Assembly: GCA_029261295.1 (NCBI GenBank)
Contig: JAJDBP010000009.1
Coordinates: forward strand, 1 to 64,000
DNA from: Nitrospirales bacterium
GTDB lineage: Bacteria > Nitrospirota > Nitrospiria > Nitrospirales > UBA8639
DNA length: 64,000 nt
Direction: 5' to 3'
The notes under the pieces are model-generated. The model was not told the origin of the DNA. It searched no databases and worked only from the letters and a program-made list of their open reading frames with translations. A program made the position numbers and the translations under genes. Shown piece by piece: positions 54,428-61,918 of the stretch (within the stretch, counting starts at the first letter, position 1; every line of letters starts with the position of its first letter).

Positions 54428-56023
54428 ATGAAATTCAATGCAGTATTAGCGTGGCTTGGTAAGCCTATTGTTATGTTTGTGACATTCCCAAAAGTGATAG
54501 TGGTCATCGGTCTTATTGGACTGCTCATCGGTTCCACGGGATGTGCTATCACGCCCGTGCCTTTGACGTCTGAAGACCTTGAGCAACGTGTGCAACGCGA
54601 TCTTAGCAACCTCACGCAGTACCAGGAACCGGTGTCCCGCCCTATTACCTTGTATGAAGCGATGGCGAGGGCCTTGCGCTTTAATCTTGAGGCGAGGGTG
54701 CAAGGCCTCAAGGAGATGGTCGCACATCGTCAGTTAGACCTGGCACATTATGATTTATTGCCAAAATTGGTGGCGGATGCTGGCTATGCTGGGCGGAGCA
54801 ATTTTAGTGGGGCAAGCAGTCGGTCGTTAACCACAGGCCAGGAATCTTTGGAAGCTTCTACTTCAGCCGAAAAAAGTATTTATACCTCCAATCTGACCTT
54901 GAGCTGGGATGTGCTGGATTTTGGGTTGTCCTATGTGCGTGCCCAACAGGCATCAAATGATGTGCTCATTGCCGAAGAAGATAAGCGGCGAATCGCGAAC
55001 CGGGTGATTCAGGAGGTCCGTTCGGCTTTTTGGAAGGCCTTGGGGGCTGAGCGAGTCATGGGGCGGTTGTCCTTTTTGGACGATTGGGTGAGCCATGCGC
55101 TTTCAGAAGCCCAGATCATTCGAGCGCGTGCATTGGAGACGCCGCTCACATCACTTCAATATGAACGGGAACTTCTGCAAGCGCAACAGGAAATTCAACA
55201 ACTGCACCAAGATCTCTCTGTGTCAAGAATCCAACTGGGTGAATTAATGAATTTAGAGCCAGGGGAACCGTATGAATTGGTACAGCCAAAACGAACGCCA
55301 CCCGTTTCCAAAGTCAAAGAAAATCTCAGCGAGCTGGAGCGTCAAGCTCTTTTAAATCGACCTGAACTGCGAACAGTTGATTACCAAAAACGGATCAATG
55401 CGAATGAAACCAAAGTGGCCATTTTGGAATTGTTGCCCAGTCTCAACATGTATCTTGGAGGAAATTGGGACAGCAATAGTTTTCTCTTTAACCAAAACTG
55501 GCTAAGTTATGGTGCCAAGGTGAGTTGGAATCTCATGAATGTGTTTCGTCATCCTGCTCGATTGCAAGTCATTGATGCGCAAAAAGAAGTGTTGGATGTA
55601 CAAAGTTTAGCCCTCACGATGACCATCATGACGCAAGTGCATGTGGCCGTCGCACAATATGAAGCGGCGTTAGAAGATGTGAAACTGACTCAACGGTACT
55701 ACGAAACCCAAATGAAAATTGCCGATCATGTACATCAATCTTGGTCTTTGAATCGACTGAGTGAGCACATGGTCATTCGTGAAAAGGTTCAGGGGTTGTT
55801 GGCTGAACTGCGCTACGAAATGGCATTAGCAAAATTAGAAATGGCCTATGCCAATGTGTTGGCCGCGACTGGCGAAGATCCGTTCCCCGTCAATTTATCA
55901 GATGCAGAGATTGACACGTTGTCACAAGAATTGCAGCAGCGGTGGGAATGGTTAAGCCAACATGCAAAAGTCTCAAAAATCGAACCGAATCGAGAGCAGA
56001 AAGAAGGAGGCGTACAGCCATGA
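54428..56023 (+). CDS. TolC-family outer-membrane efflux lipoprotein
   Basis: The 531-residue protein has a hydrophobic signal with a lipobox ending GSTGC (near residue 40), followed by the TolC/OEP pattern of two similar halves of long helices and strands (for example LYEAMARALRFNLEARVQGL, and later ALLNRPELRTVDYQKRINANETK). The signal is long, so an in-frame ATG at 54473 could be the real start. It forms the outer-membrane channel of a tripartite exporter. Its stop overlaps the start of the adaptor gene (ATGA, 4 nt), so the pair is translated together. It leads the plus-strand cassette. Confidence 0.87.
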   Translation: MKFNAVLAWLGKPIVMFVTFPKVIVVIGLIGLLIGSTGCAITPVPLTSEDLEQRVQRDLSNLTQYQEPVSRPITLYEAMARALRFNLEARVQGLKEMVAHRQLDLAHYDLLPKLVADAGYAGRSNFSGASSRSLTTGQESLEASTSAEKSIYTSNLTLSWDVLDFGLSYVRAQQASNDVLIAEEDKRRIANRVIQEVRSAFWKALGAERVMGRLSFLDDWVSHALSEAQIIRARALETPLTSLQYERELLQAQQEIQQLHQDLSVSRIQLGELMNLEPGEPYELVQPKRTPPVSKVKENLSELERQALLNRPELRTVDYQKRINANETKVAILELLPSLNMYLGGNWDSNSFLFNQNWLSYGAKVSWNLMNVFRHPARLQVIDAQKEVLDVQSLALTMTIMTQVHVAVAQYEAALEDVKLTQRYYETQMKIADHVHQSWSLNRLSEHMVIREKVQGLLAELRYEMALAKLEMAYANVLAATGEDPFPVNLSDAEIDTLSQELQQRWEWLSQHAKVSKIEPNREQKEGGVQP

Positions 56024-56877
56024 AACACCTATCTCAGTGGGTATTTGGTTCTCTTATCGTCAGCCTGGTGCTGATGAATGGAGAGATGAGTATGGGGAAA
56101 AGCAAAGGGATTCAGTCATCAGATTTGAATGCGGTTCGGGGAGTGGTGAAACCAGCAGAAGAAGCCGTCATTTCCAGTGAATTGCAAGCTCGTGTCAAAC
56201 GGATGCCATTTCGTGATGGCCAATGGTTCAAAAAAGGAAATCTCTTAGTTGAATTTGACTGTGCCAGATATTGGGCGGAGCTGGCCGCCACAAAAGCCGA
56301 GCTTGAGGCGCGCGAAAAGACGGCCGCGAATAATCAAGCGCTCATGAAGCTGAATGGTATTGGGCAATTAGAAGTTGATGTGTCTGAATCAGAGGTGAAA
56401 CAAGCCAAAGCCGCCGTGAGGAGTGCGAATCTGGCTGTCAGGCATTGCAAAATTATTGCACCGTTTTCTGGGCGAGTGGTGAAAGCCCTGGTTCATCCCC
56501 ACGAGAGTGTGAATCCTTATGATGAAGTCGTGAGTATTTTAAATGACAAGACATTTGAGATTGAACTCATCTTGCCTTCAAGCTCATTGCGATGGGTCAC
56601 CAAAAAAAGTGCATTCAAATTTTTCATTGATGAAACGCAGGAACTCTATCTTGCTGAAGTCCTCGAAATTGGTGCTCGTGTAGATCCGGTGAGTCAGACC
56701 ATTCGGGTATTTGGAAAATTCACAGAACAACCCAAGCAGGTCTTAGCGGGAATGAGTGGTAGTGCAAGGTTTATGGGGCGAAAGGTGTCGTCTACCTCCA
56801 AAAAATCAAGATTTAAACCGAGCACCAGTCCTCTACCGGCAAGTGCATCAGCAACCGTCTCCAGTGCAATGAAATAA
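56020..56877 (+). CDS. HlyD/RND-type periplasmic adaptor
   Basis: The 285-residue protein has an N-terminal signal anchor (WVFGSLIVSLVLMNG), a barrel-sandwich (lipoyl-like) domain (RGVVKPAEEAVISSELQARV ... DGQWFKKGNLLVEFD), a helical hairpin, and the second half of the lipoyl domain (KIIAPFSGRVVKALVHPHE). The later beta-barrel region is shorter than in typical adaptors. A Ser/Thr-rich tail follows. The strong AGGAGG site ahead of the ATG at 56020 and the 4-nt overlap with the TolC-type gene show coupled expression. It bridges an inner-membrane partner and the TolC-type channel. Confidence 0.85.
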   Translation: MKHLSQWVFGSLIVSLVLMNGEMSMGKSKGIQSSDLNAVRGVVKPAEEAVISSELQARVKRMPFRDGQWFKKGNLLVEFDCARYWAELAATKAELEAREKTAANNQALMKLNGIGQLEVDVSESEVKQAKAAVRSANLAVRHCKIIAPFSGRVVKALVHPHESVNPYDEVVSILNDKTFEIELILPSSSLRWVTKKSAFKFFIDETQELYLAEVLEIGARVDPVSQTIRVFGKFTEQPKQVLAGMSGSARFMGRKVSSTSKKSRFKPSTSPLPASASATVSSAMK

Positions 56878-56928
56878 AGGGATGTATGTCAAGAATTCCC
56901 ATGCAAAGGCAATGTCCCTAACAGGCCT

Positions 56929-58386
56929 ATGAGTTCGGAGTTCCAACAAAACCGGCAGGCTTCAGGTGGAGCTCAAGTCATGGAAGCCCCTAAGGCCCCA
57001 ACTGCGCCCTCCTCTGCTCAAGAAACTGACACCTCGTCAGCGAAGAGCCAAGAAATCGATCCTCAACTTCTTGTCGCCTTGCTGCAATTAGAGAGTCAAG
57101 CCCGCACAGCCCAAACGGTCAAGGAACTATGTTTTCTCCTTGCCAATGAGACAAGGCGGATTATCGCCTTTCGGCAAGCATGCGTCTTTTCAATTGGTTC
57201 GCATCTTAGATCGGTTTGCCAGGTAGAAGTGGTGTCGAGTGTGGCGGTGGTAGATCGGAAATCTCCCATGGTGCAATGGATTGAGGAAGTGGTCACGAGC
57301 CTCTGGGAAAACCACGCCTTACAAGCACCTTGTCACTTAAATGTGGAACAATGCCCCAAACATTTACAAGCAGATTGGCGACGGTTTGCATTTCCTCATG
57401 TGTTGTGGTGTCCCATTATTTGGGGCAATGAATCAGTCATTGGTGGGATGTGGTTAGCCCGAGAACGTCCGTGGCAAGATGGCGAAATACAACTCATCAG
57501 GCGTTTTGGTGAAACGGTCGCCCATGCCTGGAATGCGTTGGAAAAAACAAAGACCTCCGTGAGAAGTTGGACGGTATCGAAACGCTGGCTGTGGGTAGGA
57601 TTGGCTTTCTTCATTGGGGTGATGTGTGTACCGGTTCATTTATCGACCTTGGCTCCGGTGGAAGTCGTGGCTCGGGATTCGGTTGTCGTGACGGCACCAC
57701 TTGATGGAGTGATTGCGGAAATCATCGTTCAACCCAATACGGTGGTCCAAGAAGGGGAAACGTTATTTTTGTATGAAGACACCAAATTTCGCAATGATTA
57801 TGATGTGGCAGAAAAAAACTTAGCGGTTGGCTTGATGGAGTACCGAAAGGTGACCCAAGGAGCATTTTTTGATGATGAATCGGGTGCCGGTATGCCTGTC
57901 CAAGCTTCCGAGGTTCGCTTAAAAGAAACCGAGCGAGACTATGCCTGGGAAGTCTTGCAACAGGTTGAGGTCAAAGCCACTCGACAGGGCATCGTTCTCT
58001 TTGGCGATAAGTCGGACTGGGTGGGAAAACCGGTGGTGATTGGTGAACGAATTATGGAGGTGGCCAACCCTCAAGAATATGAGTTGAAGATTGACCTGCC
58101 TGTTGAGGATGCCATTGTCCTGCGCGAAGGGGCCGAAATTGATGTGTACCTCAATGCTGACCCGTTAACAGCTATACCGGCTACGCTGACCCATGCCAGC
58201 TATCATGCAGAAGTGTTGCCCACCAATGAATTGGCCTATCGTGTGAAAGCCGAAGTGATAGAACCTCCAGAATCCATGCGAATTGGTTGGCAGGGAACGG
58301 CGAAGATTTATGGAGATCGCGTCTCTCTCTTTTTCTATTTGTTCCGCCGCCCATTGTCCGTTTTTCGCCAAACGATTGGTTGGTAA
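56929..58386 (+). CDS. GAF-domain protein fused to a HlyD-type adaptor
   Basis: The 485-residue protein starts with a Pro/Ser-rich segment, then a GAF-like domain (about 50-200, with VALLQLESQARTAQTVKELCFLLANETRRI and the segment LWCPIIWGNESVIGGMWLARERPW), one membrane span (about 222-240) and a HlyD-type region with a lipoyl-like barrel (VEVVARDSVVVTAPLDGVIAEIIVQPNTVVQEGETLFLYED). The orientation implies a cytoplasmic GAF domain and a periplasmic adaptor. GAF domains bind small ligands, so secretion may be gated by a cytoplasmic signal. Its TAA stop overlaps the next ATG by one base (TAATG). Confidence 0.85.
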   Translation: MSSEFQQNRQASGGAQVMEAPKAPTAPSSAQETDTSSAKSQEIDPQLLVALLQLESQARTAQTVKELCFLLANETRRIIAFRQACVFSIGSHLRSVCQVEVVSSVAVVDRKSPMVQWIEEVVTSLWENHALQAPCHLNVEQCPKHLQADWRRFAFPHVLWCPIIWGNESVIGGMWLARERPWQDGEIQLIRRFGETVAHAWNALEKTKTSVRSWTVSKRWLWVGLAFFIGVMCVPVHLSTLAPVEVVARDSVVVTAPLDGVIAEIIVQPNTVVQEGETLFLYEDTKFRNDYDVAEKNLAVGLMEYRKVTQGAFFDDESGAGMPVQASEVRLKETERDYAWEVLQQVEVKATRQGIVLFGDKSDWVGKPVVIGERIMEVANPQEYELKIDLPVEDAIVLREGAEIDVYLNADPLTAIPATLTHASYHAEVLPTNELAYRVKAEVIEPPESMRIGWQGTAKIYGDRVSLFFYLFRRPLSVFRQTIGW

Positions 58387-60518
58387 TGGTCCCCTCCTCA
58401 CCATCTCAAGAAGAGGTTGCCCTTCCTGTTCTGCGGGATGATTTACAAATTCTGTCAGGTACCCCAACGGCAGAAGGGGTTCCTACTTGGAATATCCTAG
58501 ATCCTGTTCGGCATCAATATTTCCAAATAGGCTGGGCTGCCTTTCAATTGCTTTCGCAATGGCACGCCGGATCAATTTCGCGTCTGATTGATGTCGTCTC
58601 TCGGTCAACGACAGCCAAGGTGACCCAACAGGATGTCATGGAACTGATACAGTTTTTGTACCGACATAATTTGACGCGAGATGCGCCGATGGGAGGAAGC
58701 CAAGGTCTTCTCGCACAGGCGGAGCAGGCCAAGCAACATTGGTTGCTCAAGCTCCTCCATACCTATCTCTTTTTTAGAATTCCCTTATGTAATCCTGATA
58801 GATTTTTGCAACGGACGTTGCCGATAGTTGCGCCCTTCTTTACCAAAACAGCCTTGTGTCTTGTTGTCGCACTCGGCGTGGTGGGATGTATTGGAGTGGT
58901 GCGGCAGTGGGAATCTTTCGCGAATACGTTTTTGTATTTTTTCTCTCCGCAAGGAATCACAGCCTATATGTTGGGGTTAGTGGGCATCAAGGTCTTGCAT
59001 GAATTAGGACATGCCTATACGGCTGCGAGATATGGATGTCAGGTTCAAACCATGGGAGTGGGATTTTTGATCATGGTCCCTGTCTTGTATACGGATACGA
59101 CCGATTCATGGAAACTGACCTCGCGAAAGCAGCGGGCCTCCATTGCAGCGGCTGGCACCGTCGTGGAATTAGGCATTGCCATGATCGCCACGTTTTTGTG
59201 GCATTTGTGTCCAGAAGGTGTGATGAAAAGTGTCTTGTTTGTTTTGGGAACGACAAGTTGGATTACCGGTGTCCTGATCAATTTAAATCCTCTCCTTCGT
59301 TTTGACGGGTATTACGTATTGTCGGATTGGTTGGGAGTGCCCAATTTGCAATCGCGGGCTTTTGCGTTTGGACAGTGGCAACTCCGTGAAGTGTTATTCG
59401 GATGGGGAGATCTTCCCCCTGAAGCCTTGCCTCGACCTCGTCAACGAGTTTTAACTGGATATGCTTGGGCGATTTGGGTCTATCGGGCTGTGATGTTTTT
59501 AGGAATTGCGGTCTTAGTCTATCACTTCTTTTTTAAGGTCTTAGGCATCATTCTCTTTGTTGTAGAAATCGGATGGTTTCTGGCATGGCCTGTGTACCAA
59601 GAGGCACAAGTGTGGTGGAAGCGGCGGGAAGAAGTCATGCAATCCTGGCGAGGGAGAACTATTGGGTTTGTGGTCGCGGTCATTTTCCTTTCAGGATTCA
59701 TTCCCCTTGATAGAATGGTGGCTATTCCCGGAGTCTTGGAGGCTCGTGATCGCGCCACGATTTTTTCGTCTGTGCCAGGGAGAATAGTAGAAGTGAATGT
59801 GAAAGAGGGGGATTCCGTCGAAATTGGCGACCGTCTCGTAATATTGGAATCGCCTCATTTAGACCAGCAGATTCATATGTTGGCAGAAAATTTTGCGGCT
59901 TTAGAAAGCCGGCTACAACGGGAGGCGGCCTACCAAAACGATCGTGATGACCATCAGGTCATCCTGGAGAGGCTTCAAGGGACCAGAAAGGAAATGGATG
60001 GCCTGCTCAAAATACGGGAGCAGCTTACCTTACGGGCACCATTCGCAGGCGAAATTACCGATATGGCGTCTTCGCTGCATCCTGGTCGCTGGGTGAATTC
60101 AGAACTTCCTCTTGTACATCTGATCAACCCCGAAGCGATGATGGTGAAGGCCTATGCCACTGAGGAACAACATATTCGATTAACGTCTGGGAGCGAAGGG
60201 TGGTTTTATGCGGATGATCCGGCACGAATCGCTCGACGTAGTCGGGTGCAGGATCTTCGTCAAGTGGATGAATCAGAATTTGCGTTGTCCTATCTCGCTT
60301 CGGTGTACTCTGGGCCTGTACCTGTGCGTCAAGACGAGAAGGGAAAATTAAAACCCGAAACCTCAATCTATCGAGTGACGATGGACGTGGATGAGGTGGG
60401 AGAAGAATGGCAACAAGCCGTGCGAGGGATCGCTCATGTTCAAGGTGAATCTCGAAGTGTGGTGCGGCAACTTTGGGAACATGTTGTGGCGGTCTTCATA
60501 CGAGAAAGTGGTATGTGA
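58386..60518 (+). CDS. PqqD-like / M50 metalloprotease / HlyD fusion protein
   Basis: The 710-residue protein has an N-terminal PqqD-like domain (YFQIGWAAFQLLSQWHAGS ... VTQQDVMELIQFLYRHN), then a multi-span membrane domain of the M50 (site-2 protease) type. The zinc motif is HELGH (His205, Glu206, His209) and the third ligand is probably Asp307 in NPLLRFDGYY. A periplasmic HlyD-like barrel (IPGVLEARDRATIFSSVPGRIVEV ... APFAGEITDMASSLHPG) and a long C-terminal domain follow. The predicted activity is intramembrane or membrane-near proteolysis coupled to export. The start ATG overlaps the previous stop by one base. Longer frames from 58287 read through the previous gene. It ends the cassette. 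Confidence 0.87.
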   Translation: MVPSSPSQEEVALPVLRDDLQILSGTPTAEGVPTWNILDPVRHQYFQIGWAAFQLLSQWHAGSISRLIDVVSRSTTAKVTQQDVMELIQFLYRHNLTRDAPMGGSQGLLAQAEQAKQHWLLKLLHTYLFFRIPLCNPDRFLQRTLPIVAPFFTKTALCLVVALGVVGCIGVVRQWESFANTFLYFFSPQGITAYMLGLVGIKVLHELGHAYTAARYGCQVQTMGVGFLIMVPVLYTDTTDSWKLTSRKQRASIAAAGTVVELGIAMIATFLWHLCPEGVMKSVLFVLGTTSWITGVLINLNPLLRFDGYYVLSDWLGVPNLQSRAFAFGQWQLREVLFGWGDLPPEALPRPRQRVLTGYAWAIWVYRAVMFLGIAVLVYHFFFKVLGIILFVVEIGWFLAWPVYQEAQVWWKRREEVMQSWRGRTIGFVVAVIFLSGFIPLDRMVAIPGVLEARDRATIFSSVPGRIVEVNVKEGDSVEIGDRLVILESPHLDQQIHMLAENFAALESRLQREAAYQNDRDDHQVILERLQGTRKEMDGLLKIREQLTLRAPFAGEITDMASSLHPGRWVNSELPLVHLINPEAMMVKAYATEEQHIRLTSGSEGWFYADDPARIARRSRVQDLRQVDESEFALSYLASVYSGPVPVRQDEKGKLKPETSIYRVTMDVDEVGEEWQQAVRGIAHVQGESRSVVRQLWEHVVAVFIRESGM

Positions 60519-60604
60519 GCAGATATTCCATGAAATTAAAAATCGGAAATGGCATTCTTTGAAAGTGAATCAAATTCGGTAGTTGGAAACCATAGCCGTG
60601 CCCG

Positions 60605-61519
60605 CTACCAGCCTCCACGGTCACGACGGTCTGTTTTTCGTCGATCCTGCGCTCGCCGGTTTTTGGCAACCTCGGTGCCATCCTCCTGAAAATATTTAAG
60701 AAACCGTTCACTCAATTTTACCATTTGAAGTGCAGGGACGCTATTGGGATTAATACAAACGATGGGTAATCGTTTAATGCTCGCCGTATGACATAATTCC
60801 GTGGCGGCAGGAATCAAGACCGGTGCTTCATGTCCAATGAGATCTTGAATGCCCTGGAGGCCATCTGTTGGTGGAATGCCAGAGCGATTCACGGGTGTGA
60901 GCAAGATCGGTATGGTGCCTTGGCTGTGAATAAATTCAATCTGGTTTTTGGCTAAAGTCAGACACAACGTATCGGTATCAAGGACGAGATCGAGAATGTG
61001 GCAATGATTCAGAAAAAGCAGAGAAGCTGCAGAAGGTTCTAGGGGAAAATCAAGAACAACGTAATCAGCGAGCCCTTGAAGTTCTTGTAATACTGCTGAA
61101 AATACATCAGGTGAAATAATCGAATCCTTTTCATGCGACCAGGGAGACAGGGACAAGACGTTAAGGCCTGTAGAATGTTGCATGAGCAATTGAGCCACAA
61201 AATTCTGATTAATGTCCTCAGGTCGGAGAGACGAATGTCCTAGAGCTGCTGTTTGAGACAATTGAAGTAGCCACGAGGCCGTGCCGCCATGAGTATTCAG
61301 TTCCACATAGATGACTTTCTGCCCAGCATGAATGAAGGCCATGGCCACATTGAGTGCCACGGTTGTTGTTCCCACTCCTCCCTTCGCGCCGACAAAGCCA
61401 ATCACCTGACAGGAAGAGGGTGTGTGGCCCTCGGAAGCTTCAGGGTCCTCAACGAATTGTCCTTGAGTCTCTTCCCCTTTTAATCGTTGAAGTGCGCTCA
61501 CCGTATTGTGTGAATCCAT
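60605..61519 (-). CDS. MinD/CpaE-like ATPase
   Basis: The 304-residue protein has the deviant Walker A motif GFVGAKGGVGTTTVALN and a ParA/MinD-type core (VIYVELNTHGGTASWLLQLS, then ADYVVLDFPLEPSAASLLFLN and ILLTPVNRSG). This is the CpaE/MinD-like group involved in positioning of pili or other polar structures, or in regulating them; no receiver-like domain is present at the N-terminus. The C-terminal tail is Arg/Lys-rich. It is convergent with the M50-HlyD gene, 86 nt away, and its promoter side faces the second surface protein. Its place between the cassette and the second DUF4347 gene suggests a role in placing the exported machinery. Confidence 0.82.
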   Translation of the reverse strand: MDSHNTVSALQRLKGEETQGQFVEDPEASEGHTPSSCQVIGFVGAKGGVGTTTVALNVAMAFIHAGQKVIYVELNTHGGTASWLLQLSQTAALGHSSLRPEDINQNFVAQLLMQHSTGLNVLSLSPWSHEKDSIISPDVFSAVLQELQGLADYVVLDFPLEPSAASLLFLNHCHILDLVLDTDTLCLTLAKNQIEFIHSQGTIPILLTPVNRSGIPPTDGLQGIQDLIGHEAPVLIPAATELCHTASIKRLPIVCINPNSVPALQMVKLSERFLKYFQEDGTEVAKNRRAQDRRKTDRRDRGGW

Positions 61520-61918
61520 CTCACTCTTCCTCTCTGCAAGGTTGATAGCGATTTTGAATCAGATGTTCCTTCATCGTGCCTAGCGGAAATGACCAAATGA
61601 GGCACGACTGAGTCATCATCAGAAAAATGCAAGTCTACAGGTGTGCTATCGGATGTTTTGCCCCATTCCTTGAAAAAGGCTTTGTCAAAGTGATGCTTGT
61701 CAAAAGCCTTGTGGGTTCAATGCCAACAATAGGGCCCTAGTCAAAATAATCTTCAATAATAAACAACAATAACGAGACGAACTCGACAATCACTTAAATA
61801 TATTCGTCAAGAGATTCGTGAAGCAGACGACAAAGGAGATAGGGAACCCCCTCTCTATGGGGGGCCAGGTTGGAGCCTGAAGCCCAAGCACTCATGTGGA
61901 AGATGGTTGAATGAAATC
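61520..61918. other. Divergent promoter region ahead of the second DUF4347 protein
   Basis: About 400 nt between the divergent ATPase and surface protein genes. No gene is supported. The frame of the surface protein is open for some distance upstream of 61919 but has no ATG or homology there. Confidence 0.4.
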
